NCBI RefSeq assembly: GCF_000308475.2
Contig: NZ_BAFT02000078.1
Coordinates: forward strand, 24,686 to 88,685
Direction: 5' to 3'
DNA from: Nocardia brasiliensis NBRC 14402
GTDB taxonomy: Bacteria > Actinomycetota > Actinomycetes > Mycobacteriales > Mycobacteriaceae
Length of the DNA: 64,000 bases
The position numbers and the translations under genes were made by a program. Below the pieces are notes generated by a model. It had not been told where the DNA came from. It was given only the letters and a program-made list of their open reading frames with translations, and did not search any database. Below, piece by piece: positions 17,407-25,725 of the stretch; positions within the stretch are counted from its first letter, which is position 1, and every line of letters begins with the position of its first letter.

Positions 17407-17859
17407 ATGGGCGAAACGATTCGGCTGCGCGAGGTCACTCCCGCAGACCTCGACCTGTTCTTCGAATACGAGCAGGACCCCGAGGCCCTGCGTCGCTCGC
17501 GCTTCACCCCGCGCGACCGTGCCGCTTTCATGACGCATTGGGCGACCACCGTGCTCGGCGACCCCACCGTTTTCGTCCGCACCGTCACCGTCGACGGCGA
17601 AACCGCAGGCAACATCGTGTCCTGGTGGCGCGAAGACCGCCGCTTCCTCGGCTACTGGCTGGCCCGGACATACTGGGGCCGCGGTGTCGCCACCCAGGCC
17701 CTCCCCCTATTCCTGGCCTGCGAAACCACCCGCCCCCTGTGGGCCGACCCGCATGCCGCCAACACCGCCTCGGTCCGCCTCCTGGAAAACCACGGCTTCC
17801 GTCACACCGGATCAGACTGGAACGGTCCAGACGAATACGCCACCCTGGTCCTCGAATAG
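17407..17859 (+). CDS. GNAT family N-acetyltransferase
   Basis: A 150-residue acetyltransferase of the RimJ/RimL-like type. The acetyl-CoA-binding segment is YWLARTYWGRGVATQALPLFL (about residues 80-100), and ANTASVRLLENHGFRHTG is the closing motif. The substrate is unknown. ATG 17407 is taken because the RimJ-type N terminus (TIRLREVTPADLDLFFEYEQDP) starts right after it; in-frame sequence upstream carries a Cys-rich stretch that is probably not translated. Confidence 0.8.
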   Translation: MGETIRLREVTPADLDLFFEYEQDPEALRRSRFTPRDRAAFMTHWATTVLGDPTVFVRTVTVDGETAGNIVSWWREDRRFLGYWLARTYWGRGVATQALPLFLACETTRPLWADPHAANTASVRLLENHGFRHTGSDWNGPDEYATLVLE

Positions 17860-18068
17860 CCCGAACCCTGCCCGTACCCGTGAATCCTGCGCCGAACGAT
17901 CGACGGAGCGGAACGACGATTCGCCTGCCACAGCAGGTCGGGAACCCACAGAGCTGTCCGCACCGAACCCGACAGGTGCGTGACCACCCCCTCCGCTTCG
18001 ATTACGTTGCCACCAACCGATCCCGCGCACTCGACGTCATCCTCGGCGCACACGCCGCCCCAGGTCGA

Positions 18069-19037
18069 TCACCCACGACGCTCACACACCCGATTCTTGC
18101 TGGACGCACGATCACCAGGTAATGGTGGCGGAACGCTCTCGGCCGATGCCGCCACCATTACCTGGTGATCACTCGTCCAACCCTGGGCGGCGAGTGCGGC
18201 GCGGACGCGATCCAGCACGACGTGGGGGCGCTGGCGCAGGAGGGTCGCGTTGACGCGGACCACGCGCCAACCGACGGACTCGAGTGTCGCGATGCGGTCG
18301 ATGTCCTTGGTGCGTTGCGCCGGATCGGTCCAGTGCTGGATACCGTCGTATTCGACTGCGACGCGCCATAGGGACCAACCCATATCGACGCGAGCGGGGA
18401 ACTCGCCTGCACCGTTCCGAACCACCAACTGAGTTGTCGGCCTGGGCAATCCGTTGTCCATCAACAGCAGGCGAACGTGTGATTCGGGCGGCGATTCGGC
18501 ACCGCCGTCGAGGACCTCGAGCACGGTGGGCAGGCGGTGCACACCGCGCGCGCCGGGATGGGCGCGGGCAACGGCCGCGATCTCGGACGGTACCAATCCG
18601 GTCGCGGCGCACAAGGCATCGAGGACCGGCACCGCTTCGTCTCGGGCCAGCCGACGGGCTAGGTCGAAGCCGGTTCTGGCCGGAGTCGTCACCCGAAACC
18701 CCGCCACCGCACAACAATCGACGGAATCGAGCTCGGCTTGAACTACGCGGATCCCGGCGGGAGCCTTGTAGTGACCGGGCCGCGCGATCTCCGGCAGTTG
18801 CTCCGGGTCCAGCCAGCGCGTGCCGTGCAGCGCCGCCGCCGAGTACCCGACCAAGACACCGCTCCCCTTTGCCCAGTGCCCTGCTGCCCGAGCGCGCGTG
18901 ACAGCGTCCAGTGCGAACCCCTTGCGCAGATAGACATCTGGGAACAGCCGCACGAAGTCGTGGCGAAGTTCCCACTGCGAGACCAGCCCGGCCTGCCGCG
19001 CCCAGGACCCTGGAAATGGTTCATCGAGTGCCCCCAT
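18069..19037 (-). CDS. AbiEi-like/DUF559 endonuclease-fold protein with repeat-derived tail
   Basis: A 322-residue protein of a type abundant in actinobacteria. The N-terminal half resembles the AbiEi-type antitoxin winged-helix module (WELRHDFVRLFPDVYLRKG, ...LVGYSAAALHGTRWL). The C-terminal half has the Vsr/DUF559 PD-(D/E)xK-like core: ESHVRLLLMDNGLPRPTTQ, VDMGWSLWRVAVEYDGIQHW and a final GWRVVRVNATLLRQRPHVVLDRV. Such proteins usually end shortly after this helix (…RAALAAQGW). Here translation runs on for about 36 residues (TSDHQVMVAASAESVPPPLP…) encoded by palindromic repeat copy 1 and its flank. The gene sits between repeat copies 1 and 2. A role in DNA cleavage or phage defence is possible but unproven. 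Confidence 0.72.
   Translation of the reverse strand: MGALDEPFPGSWARQAGLVSQWELRHDFVRLFPDVYLRKGFALDAVTRARAAGHWAKGSGVLVGYSAAALHGTRWLDPEQLPEIARPGHYKAPAGIRVVQAELDSVDCCAVAGFRVTTPARTGFDLARRLARDEAVPVLDALCAATGLVPSEIAAVARAHPGARGVHRLPTVLEVLDGGAESPPESHVRLLLMDNGLPRPTTQLVVRNGAGEFPARVDMGWSLWRVAVEYDGIQHWTDPAQRTKDIDRIATLESVGWRVVRVNATLLRQRPHVVLDRVRAALAAQGWTSDHQVMVAASAESVPPPLPGDRASSKNRVCERRG
18101..18179. repeat. 79-bp palindromic element, copy 1
   Basis: TGGAC (18101) and GTCCA (ends 18179) flank perfect 22-bp inverted arms (GATCACCAGGTAATGG…, 18110-18131 and 18149-18170) around a 17-nt loop containing CTCTCGGCCGATG. The upstream flank CACCCGATTCTT is shared with copy 2. It lies inside the 3' end of the AbiEi-like gene and is read in frame as its C-terminal tail. 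Confidence 0.9.
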
Positions 19038-19134
19038 GTCCGAGCACTATGCACTCCCCCACCGACAGGTTCCCGCGTGGCGAGACGCACCACTGCGTGG
19101 CCGGGCATCAGCCACCGGCGCACCCGATTCTTAC

Positions 19135-19213
19135 TGGACACACGATCACCAGGTAATGGCGGCGGAGGGCTCTCGGCCGATGCCGCCACCATTACCTGGT
19201 GATCACTTGTCCA
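19135..19213. repeat. 79-bp palindromic element, copy 2
   Basis: Same layout as copy 1: TGGAC at 19135, arms 19144-19165 and 19183-19204 with a single mismatch (GGCGGCGG in the left arm), loop 19166-19182, GTCCA ending 19213. It stands between the divergent starts of the AbiEi-like gene (19037) and the amine oxidase gene (19322), so here it cannot serve as a terminator for either. Its outer flanks match copy 1 in the same orientation. Confidence 0.9.
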
Positions 19214-19321
19214 ATCCAAAGTAGGGCTGGGAAAGTTGGGGGTTTCTGTTTCAGTTCGGGAGGATGCGGGGAATTTGGGGATTTGTGGTGTGGGGTATGG
19301 GGATTCCGTGATACTTGGGTG

Positions 19322-21325
19322 ATGGCACAACGGGGTGACAATGCGATGAATGCGGATTCGGAGCCCACTCTCGCGGGGCAGATCATTGTGGGTGCGGGGA
19401 CGGGCAAAATACCGTCGAGCGTGTTGATCGTGGGTGCAGGGATCGCCGGACTCGCTGCGGCGCAGGCACTTCGGAAGCTCGGGCATCCGGTGACCATCGT
19501 GGAGGCGCGGGACCGGATCGGAGGGCGGATTTGGACCGATGCGGATGGGGTCGATCTGGGGGCGCATTGGATTCATGGCACGGAAGGGAATCCGCTCACC
19601 GAATTGGTCGAAGAACTCGAGATCCCGTACAGCTATGTCGGCGGGGACAGTTCGTACACCGGCGGATTCGACAGTTTGACATTGTTCGGACCGGATAGGC
19701 TGATCGCCCCCACCATGGCGAAGAACCATACACTCGAACTCGCCGACAAAGTCCTGCACGAACTGGAACAGCGCGCCGAAATCGCGCGCAGGCGCGGACA
19801 TCCGGATATGCCGTTGGCGAGTGTGGTCGATCGGATTCTCGCCGAGGCGAATTACGATCACGCCGATGAACAAGCAATTCGGTATCACCTCAACGTGATT
19901 CTGCGCGAAGACGTCGCCGAGGACGCCGGCAAGCTCTCGTTCAAGTTCTGGGAGGACGGCTATCGCGTCTACGGATACGGCGACAGCGTCCTGCACCGCG
20001 GCTACCGGGCGCTGGCGGACGCGCTCGCCGCGGATCTGCACATCGAACTGGGAACCATTGTGCGCCGGGTGGATACCGGCGACGGCTCGGCACCGGTGCG
20101 GGTGTACACCGACAAGGGCTGCCGCGAGGCGGACAAGGTTCTGATCACCGTGCCGCTGGGCGTGCTGAAAGCGAACGAGATCGAGTTCGTCCCGCCCCTG
20201 CCCGAGGCCAAACGCCGCGCCATCGACGCCCTGGGCTTCGGCACGCTCAACAAGATCGCCTTGCATTACGACGAAAGATTCTGGCCCGCCGAGCAATACG
20301 TGTTCGGCTACCTGTGCCGGGAGACCGACAGCTACCCGACCGTAGTGATCAGCATGTGGAAATCGCACGGTAAACCGATTCTGGTGTTGCTGCTCGGGGC
20401 ATCGCTGGGCCGGGCGATGGAGAGCTGGCCCGATACCCGGGTCGAGGAATACGCGAGTACCGTGGTCCGGGACATCTTCGGGGCCGAAGCCCCTGCGCCC
20501 GAGCGTATCTCCCGTACGGCATGGGCGGCGGACCCGTTCGCGCACGGGTCGTACGCGTGCATCGGCGTCGACGCCTCCCCGCGCGATCTCGACACCCTGG
20601 CCGAACCGGTGGGCGCACGCCTGTTCTTCGCGGGCGAGGCGACCAACAGCTTCCATTGGGGTTGTGTGCACAGTGCGTACGAGTCGGGGCTGCGGGAGGC
20701 GGCGCGCATTGCCGACGCTCCAGCGATCTACCGCCCGCCCGCCACCGAGACATCGCGTAGGCAGCGCCGCGATATCGAGCGGATGAAACGCTTCGCCCGA
20801 ATGCGCATGAGCCACCTGGGTTTCGAACAGCTCCGGGAGCGCGTGGCATGTCTGGCCGAGGGTGTCGACCCCTTCGGCGTGCGGCTGTTCGGCGCCCTCG
20901 TCGACGCCGATCTCGAGACCTTGGCATCGATGTTCGACGAACTCACCTACGCGCCGGGCGATCCGGTCTGCCGGGAAGACGATGCCGCGCACGGCGTCTA
21001 CGTGGTCGCGGCGGGTGCGGTCGAGGTGGACTTCGGCGGCATCTACGATCGCGCCGTGCTGTCGCGCGGCAGCGTGCTGGGCGGTCACGACCTCTTCTTC
21101 GATGCCAGAACCACTTCCGTCACGGCGGTGACGCCGGTCCGCCTCTACTACCTCGACCACTACCGCTACAAGACGTTCCTCTACGCGTTCCCCGACGTCA
21201 TGATGATGATGCTCGCCGACCTCGTCACGCGCTGGGAACAGTTGGAAGAGGTCCTCGGCAGCGAAACACTCACCGGCGCCCGCCGCCTCCTCCAGGCCCG
21301 CCGCACCGGCGATCTCGCCTCCTGA
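19322..21325 (+). CDS. Flavin amine oxidase fused to a cyclic-nucleotide-binding-like domain
   Basis: A 667-residue two-domain protein. Residues of about 33-485 form a flavin mono/polyamine oxidase: VLIVGAGIAGLAAAQALRKL with Glu61 and GGR at 67-69 bind FAD, and FFAGEATNSFHWGCVHSAYE is the closing FAD motif; it should oxidise amines to aldehydes with release of H2O2. Residues of about 540-640 look like a Crp/cNMP-binding beta-roll (ELTYAPGDPVCREDDAAHGV, then GHDLFFDARTTSVTA as the phosphate-binding cassette, with Arg kept but the usual Glu replaced). No DNA-binding domain follows, so the roll probably regulates the oxidase. ATG 19322 is used; there is no clear ribosome site and a TGATACT sequence lies just upstream, so the message may be leaderless. 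Confidence 0.8.
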   Translation: MAQRGDNAMNADSEPTLAGQIIVGAGTGKIPSSVLIVGAGIAGLAAAQALRKLGHPVTIVEARDRIGGRIWTDADGVDLGAHWIHGTEGNPLTELVEELEIPYSYVGGDSSYTGGFDSLTLFGPDRLIAPTMAKNHTLELADKVLHELEQRAEIARRRGHPDMPLASVVDRILAEANYDHADEQAIRYHLNVILREDVAEDAGKLSFKFWEDGYRVYGYGDSVLHRGYRALADALAADLHIELGTIVRRVDTGDGSAPVRVYTDKGCREADKVLITVPLGVLKANEIEFVPPLPEAKRRAIDALGFGTLNKIALHYDERFWPAEQYVFGYLCRETDSYPTVVISMWKSHGKPILVLLLGASLGRAMESWPDTRVEEYASTVVRDIFGAEAPAPERISRTAWAADPFAHGSYACIGVDASPRDLDTLAEPVGARLFFAGEATNSFHWGCVHSAYESGLREAARIADAPAIYRPPATETSRRQRRDIERMKRFARMRMSHLGFEQLRERVACLAEGVDPFGVRLFGALVDADLETLASMFDELTYAPGDPVCREDDAAHGVYVVAAGAVEVDFGGIYDRAVLSRGSVLGGHDLFFDARTTSVTAVTPVRLYYLDHYRYKTFLYAFPDVMMMMLADLVTRWEQLEEVLGSETLTGARRLLQARRTGDLAS

Positions 21326-21343
21326 CATCGACCTGTCCAGGAT

Positions 21344-21422
21344 TGGACGAGTGATCACCAGGTAATGGTGGCGGCACCCTCTCGGCCGATGCCGCCACCA
21401 TCACCTGGTGATCGGTTGTCCA
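21344..21422. repeat. 79-bp palindromic element, copy 3
   Basis: TGGAC at 21344, arms 21353-21374 and 21392-21413 (one mismatch, CATCACC in the right arm), loop 21375-21391, GTCCA ending 21422. The loop CTCTCGGCCGATG points the same way as in copies 1 and 2, but the outer flanks are reversed: the left flank (GGATTGGACGAGT) is the complement of the right flanks of copies 1 and 2. It lies between the convergent amine oxidase and MFS genes, where it could also act as a terminator. Confidence 0.9.
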
Positions 21423-21511
21423 GGACGTCCGGGTAGTGGGCGCGGCGAATTGCGCCGGATCCCAGGGGCCGAAGCGGTTCCGGACAAGGCGGCGCGGTCA
21501 GAGTGGGTGTG

Positions 21512-23029
21512 TCACGAAGCTGACCGCGCGTGCGCGCGCCGCGACAGCAGTGACTCCAGGACGACGAGTCCGCCGAGGACGAGTACGGTCATGCCGATCA
21601 CCCGCAACCCGAGGTCGGCGCTCGAGACGAACGCCGCCACCACATCGCCGGACCGCTCCGGCGTGGTCACGGCCAGCGCCTGAGCCACGGTGTGCGGGGC
21701 GTGGCCGGCGCGAAGGTCCGGCGGTAGCGCGGCGGCGAACCGGGCGGTGAGCACCGTGCCGATCACGGCGACCCCGAGCGCACTGCCGAATTCTCTTGTG
21801 GTGGCCTGCAATCCGGCGCCCACCCCGGCCTGCGCGTGTGGTAGCGAACCCGCGATCGCACCGGACAGCGTCGGCAGGGCCAGCGTCAGTCCGACACCCG
21901 TCACGACCAGCCACGCGGCGTAGCCGACGTAGGGCGTCTGCGCGCTACTGGTGGACAACCCCAGCAGTCCGCCACCGACGAGTGCGAACGCGAGCGCGAC
22001 GGTGGCGTCGAGGCCGATGCGCGCAACCAGGCGACCGACGTAACGCGCCCCGAAGAGCATCGGGATGGTCAGCGGCAGGATGCCCAGTCCGGTGAGCAGC
22101 ACGCTGAATCCCTTGCCGTACTGCAGGAACGAGGCGTTGACGTAGAACAGCGCGAACATGCCGAAGAAGACCGTGGTCATGCCGAGGCAGGCGCTGCGCA
22201 GGCGCGGCAGGCGGAACAGCCGCGGATCGAGCAGTGGGTGTTCGACTTTCAGCTCGACCACCGTCCATACAGCGAAAAGCACTGCCGCACATACGAATCC
22301 AGCGATTACTAGACCACTTCCCCAGCCTGCCTCGGGTCCTTCGACGATACCGAGCAGCAGCGCGACCGACGCGCCGACCAGCAGCAGCGTGCCGAGCGGG
22401 TCGATCCGGCGTTCGTGCCGCGCCGAAACCGGTGCCACCCGGGCGGCCAGCCCGAGCAGCAGCAGGGTGACGGGCACGGCCGCGAGGAACAGCCAGCGCC
22501 ACGATCCGCCCGAAAGGATCGCCCCGCCACCGACATTGCCGATGACACCGCCCAGGCCCGACATCGACGCCCAGGTCGCGATCGTCGCGGGTTTGCGGTC
22601 GGCCGGGACGGCGTGCAACAGGACGGCGAGCGTGTTGGGCAGCACGGCGGCGGCGCCGACACCGGTGATCGCCCGCCCGACGAGCAGGATCACCACACTG
22701 GGCGCGATAGCCGAGAGCAGCGCGCCCACCGCGAACAACCCGAGGCCGGCGAGCAGTACGCCCTTGCGCCCGAACCGATCTCCGGCGGCCCCACCGGGAA
22801 TCACCAAGCAGGCGAAGAAGATCACGTACATGTCGACGATCCAGATGAGCGCCGAGGCTGATGGGTGCAGCTCGCTTGCGGCGAGCATGGGGACGGCGAG
22901 ATTGGTCGCGGCGATCATCCCGACGACGAGCGCCACACAGGCGCACATGACGGCGAGCAGGCCGCGTCGCCCGCTGGGCCGGGTCCGGGCAGTCGAGCCG
23001 CGCTCGCGGAGCAGAACATTCGATGACAT
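21512..23029 (-). CDS. MFS drug transporter, DHA2 (QacA/EmrB-like) type
   Basis: A 505-residue major-facilitator transporter with about 14 hydrophobic helices. The N-terminal half shows the DHA2 pattern (ALIWIVDMYVIFFACLVIPGGAAGDRFGRKGVLLAGL, i.e. motif A GDRFGRK) and motif C-like GVGAAAVLPNTLAVLL. Such proton antiporters export hydrophobic cations, dyes or antibiotics. ATG 23029 is chosen over upstream in-frame codons because those are poor in family-like sequence; no strong ribosome site is visible. It is divergent from a LysR gene 75 bp away, its likely regulator. Confidence 0.87.
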   Translation of the reverse strand: MSSNVLLRERGSTARTRPSGRRGLLAVMCACVALVVGMIAATNLAVPMLAASELHPSASALIWIVDMYVIFFACLVIPGGAAGDRFGRKGVLLAGLGLFAVGALLSAIAPSVVILLVGRAITGVGAAAVLPNTLAVLLHAVPADRKPATIATWASMSGLGGVIGNVGGGAILSGGSWRWLFLAAVPVTLLLLGLAARVAPVSARHERRIDPLGTLLLVGASVALLLGIVEGPEAGWGSGLVIAGFVCAAVLFAVWTVVELKVEHPLLDPRLFRLPRLRSACLGMTTVFFGMFALFYVNASFLQYGKGFSVLLTGLGILPLTIPMLFGARYVGRLVARIGLDATVALAFALVGGGLLGLSTSSAQTPYVGYAAWLVVTGVGLTLALPTLSGAIAGSLPHAQAGVGAGLQATTREFGSALGVAVIGTVLTARFAAALPPDLRAGHAPHTVAQALAVTTPERSGDVVAAFVSSADLGLRVIGMTVLVLGGLVVLESLLSRRAHARSAS

Positions 23030-23043
23030 AGCCCGAACGCTAA

Positions 23044-23095
23044 GTACGCAGGCAGTATGCATGCCACGCAACATCAGTAACAACTATTTGCGTAC
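23044..23095. promoter_or_regulatory. LysR-type control region between MFS and LysR genes
   Basis: The 75-bp gap between the divergent starts holds GTACGCA (23044-23050) and TGCGTAC (23089-23095), a perfect 7-bp inverted repeat 38 bp apart, with GCATGC in between. Distant dyads of this kind suit a LysR tetramer contacting two sites. Binding is inferred from position. Confidence 0.45.
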
Positions 23096-23104
23096 GATGC
23101 AACC

Positions 23105-24013
23105 ATGCCTCAGCAGCTCGACCTCAACCTCCTGCGCGTGTTCGACGCACTGCTGCAAGACGGCAGCGTCACCGCCGCCGCCGAGCGCCTGCACCTGTCC
23201 ATTCCGGCGACGAGCCGGGCGCTGGGCCGGTTGCGCCGGGCGATGCAGGACCCGATTCTGGTGCGGGCCGGGCGCGGACTGGCGCCTACCCCGTTCGCGC
23301 TGCGCACCGCGCCGCGGGTGCGTTCGCTGCTCGACGAAGCGGCCGCGTTGATCAGCGCCGACCGCGAGATCACGATCGCGGAACTGGAGCGCACCTTCAC
23401 GATTCGGATCAACGACGGCGTGGCCGCGACGCTGGCGACGGCGGCGGTCGAGGCCACCTCGGCGGTGGCGCCCGGTGTGGTGCTGCGTTTCGTCGCGGAG
23501 GGTAGCGAGAGCGCCGAGGCGCTGCGTGACGGCTCGGTCGATCTGGACATCGGCGCGGGCGAGGTCGCGGCGCCCGACATCCGATCGGCGCTGCTGTATC
23601 GCGAACGGGTGGTCGGCATCGTCCGCGCCGACAGCCCGCTCGGTCTGGACGGCGCGCCGACCTTGTCACAGCTGTGCGACTATCCGCACGTCTCCGCGTC
23701 GCGCCGAGGTCGGCAGCGCGGCCCGCTGGACGACGCGCTCGCCGCGGCCGGCCTGCAACGCCACGTCGCCGCCGTCGTGCCGACCTCCGCGGTGGCCGCG
23801 TTGCTGGTCGCGACGAGTCACTACGTCGGACTGGTCCCCCAGCGCCTCGCCGAGGAACACGGTCGCACCCTCGGCCTGCGCTGGTTCCCGATCCCCGCCG
23901 CCCTGCCGGACGTCGAGGTGCGCCTGCTGTGGCATGCCCGCCTCGACGCCGACCCGGCCCAGCGCTGGTTACGCGACACGATCCGCACCGCGCTCCACGC
24001 CGACGCGGAGTAA
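23105..24013 (+). CDS. LysR family transcriptional regulator
   Basis: A 302-residue LTTR. The N-terminal winged helix is complete (LNLLRVFDALLQDGSVTAAAERLHLSIPATSRALGRLRRAM at residues 6-46), followed by a two-lobe periplasmic-binding-like effector domain. It begins 75 bp from the divergent MFS exporter and probably controls it in response to a compound the pump exports. Confidence 0.88.
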   Translation: MPQQLDLNLLRVFDALLQDGSVTAAAERLHLSIPATSRALGRLRRAMQDPILVRAGRGLAPTPFALRTAPRVRSLLDEAAALISADREITIAELERTFTIRINDGVAATLATAAVEATSAVAPGVVLRFVAEGSESAEALRDGSVDLDIGAGEVAAPDIRSALLYRERVVGIVRADSPLGLDGAPTLSQLCDYPHVSASRRGRQRGPLDDALAAAGLQRHVAAVVPTSAVAALLVATSHYVGLVPQRLAEEHGRTLGLRWFPIPAALPDVEVRLLWHARLDADPAQRWLRDTIRTALHADAE

Positions 24014-24325
24014 TCCCGCTGCGCGCCTTACCTTCCCAGCGACAGCCTCCGGCCCGCGGCATCCCGCGCTCGCCGCACCACAGGCAACGCGACCTGCGAC
24101 CCGCCTACAAGCGGTGTGGTCGTCGACGAGCTGTTCCACTGTGGTGAGCGCGCAGCGTCCCCGTGCGCGCCCGACCCCGCCCGCCAGGCAACGCGACCTG
24201 CAGCACATTTCGACGACCTGTCTCACCGCGGTGGGCACAGCGCACAGCGTGGCCAGGAACGGCGTCCGGCACGGCATCCCCGCGCCTGACCCCGCCCACC
24301 ACGGGCAACGCGACCTGCCGCACAC
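24014..24325. repeat. Degenerate tandem copies of the MocR gene 3' end
   Basis: A 312-bp non-coding stretch. GGCAACGCGACCTGC occurs three times, at 24083-24097, 24187-24201 and 24304-24318, that is every 104-117 bp, and the second and third are preceded by the same GACCCCGCCC tract. Between them lies sequence resembling the end of the following MocR gene: GGTGTGGTCGTCGACGAGCT in unit 1, CGACGACCTGTCTCACCG in unit 2, against GGTGTGGTCATCGACGACCT in the gene itself. This looks like repeated partial duplication of the gene end followed by decay. Confidence 0.7.
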
Positions 24326-25663
24326 CTACAGATAGGTGTGGTCATCGACGACCTGTCGCACGGTGGTGAGCGCGGCGCGCAGGGTCGCCGGATCGGTCGA
24401 GCCGAGGGCGAGGCGCAGGGCGTGCGGCACGTGCCGGGTGATGGCGAACGGGTCGGCGGCGGACACCGAGATCCGTTCGCGGGCAAGGGCTGTCACGACC
24501 CGATCGGCTCGGACCTGCTCGGGCAGCGGCAGCCACAGGAAATAGGCGGACGGATGGCCGAGCAGCGGCAGTCCCGCGAGCACGTCGCGCGCGATCGCCT
24601 GCCGGGCGCGCGCGTCGGCGCGCTTGCTCGCCTCGAGCCGGGTCACGGTGCCGTCGTCGAGCCAGCGGCACGCGATCGCCGTCATGACCGCGGGCGCGTT
24701 CCAGGTGGTCGCGCGGATCGTGCGTTCGAGCGCGGACACCGATGCGGGCGGTGCCGCGACGAAGCCGACGCGCAGCCCCGTCGCGACGCTCTTGGAGAGT
24801 CCGGAAACGTACACGGTGCGGTCCGGCGCGAGCGCCGCCACCGGAGGCGGCGGCCGTACGGCGGAGAACGCATACGCCGCGTCCTCGATGACGAGAAGCC
24901 CGTGCCGGCGGGCGATTTCGGCGAGCCGCTCGCGCTGCTCCAGCGGCAGCACCCAGCCCAGCGGGTTGTGCACCGTCGGCATCGTGTAGACGGCGCGCAC
25001 CCGTCGTGCCGCGCAGAGCCGCGCCAGCGCGTCCAGATCGGTGCCGTCTTCGGTCGCCGGGATCGGCACCGATTCCAGATGCAGCGTCCGGGCAAGGACC
25101 TTGAAGCCCGGATAGGTCAGGGCGTCGACCGCGACCACGTCGCCGGGGCGCAGCAGTGCCATCGCCGTGGCGGCCAAACCCTGCTGTGCGCCGTTGACGA
25201 TCAGCACCTGGTCGGCCGTCACCGGCACACCGCGTCGCTTCAGGTGCCGCGCCACCGCGGCCCGCTCGTGCGGGCGCCCGGCATGCGGCTGGTAGCGCAG
25301 CAGGGCTTCGATATCGCCGGATGATGCCAACTCCCGCAACGCGTTTCGCAGCAGATCCGGCTGGCCGGGCAGTGCCGGATAGTTGAAGTTGAGGTCCACC
25401 ACGTCGGTCGCGACGGCGCGCTGGTCGATGCCGTGGCCGGGCGGCAGCGCGAGTTCGCGGACGAACGTGCCGCGTCCCCGCTCACCGCTCACCAAGCCCA
25501 TCGCTGCCAGCTCGGTATAAACCTTCGTCGCCGTCGCCAGAGCCAGCCCTTCCCGCGCCGCGAGTTCCCGGTGCGTCGGCAACCGGGTACCCGGCGATAT
25601 CCGGCCCGCGCGGATATCGGCCGCCAACCGGTCCACCAGAGCCTTGTATCGCGAGACCGCCAC
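24326..25663 (-). CDS. MocR-type GntR regulator with aminotransferase domain
   Basis: A 445-residue regulator of the MocR/PdxR group. A GntR winged helix comes first (YKALVDRLAADIRAGRISPG, ...THRELAAREGLALATATKVY), then a fold-type I aminotransferase-like domain with the PLP lysine in SGLSKSVATGLRVGF and the upstream NPLGWVLP and EDAAYAF motifs. GTG 25663 is preferred as start; the upstream 17 codons overlap an operator. It is divergent from the DJ-1/PfpI gene with a perfect palindrome in the gap, so it probably controls that gene and perhaps proS behind it. It could respond to PLP or an amino acid. Confidence 0.85.
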   Translation of the reverse strand: MAVSRYKALVDRLAADIRAGRISPGTRLPTHRELAAREGLALATATKVYTELAAMGLVSGERGRGTFVRELALPPGHGIDQRAVATDVVDLNFNYPALPGQPDLLRNALRELASSGDIEALLRYQPHAGRPHERAAVARHLKRRGVPVTADQVLIVNGAQQGLAATAMALLRPGDVVAVDALTYPGFKVLARTLHLESVPIPATEDGTDLDALARLCAARRVRAVYTMPTVHNPLGWVLPLEQRERLAEIARRHGLLVIEDAAYAFSAVRPPPPVAALAPDRTVYVSGLSKSVATGLRVGFVAAPPASVSALERTIRATTWNAPAVMTAIACRWLDDGTVTRLEASKRADARARQAIARDVLAGLPLLGHPSAYFLWLPLPEQVRADRVVTALARERISVSAADPFAITRHVPHALRLALGSTDPATLRAALTTVRQVVDDHTYL

Positions 25664-25676
25664 GCCCGAATTGTAT

Positions 25677-25702
25677 GCAGGACAATTCTTTGATTGTCCT
25701 GC
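25677..25702. promoter_or_regulatory. Perfect 10-bp inverted repeat, probable MocR operator
   Basis: GCAGGACAAT and ATTGTCCTGC form perfect arms around a 6-nt spacer in the 62-bp gap between the divergent MocR and DJ-1/PfpI genes. The site is AT-richer than its surroundings and would overlap both promoters. GntR-type proteins bind dyads of this kind. Confidence 0.65.
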
Positions 25703-25725
25703 GCACGGCGACATACGGTGCCGAG

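Noticed and set aside
18743..21358. An 871-codon open frame on the minus strand opposite the amine oxidase gene
   Set aside because: It is the antisense of a gene with clear FAD motifs; its protein is His/Asp/Arg-rich with no family signature, as expected for an antisense frame in high-GC DNA.
18101..21422. Interpreting the three palindromes purely as transcription terminators
   Set aside because: Copy 2 lies between two divergent gene starts and copy 1 lies inside a reading frame, so termination cannot be their only role.
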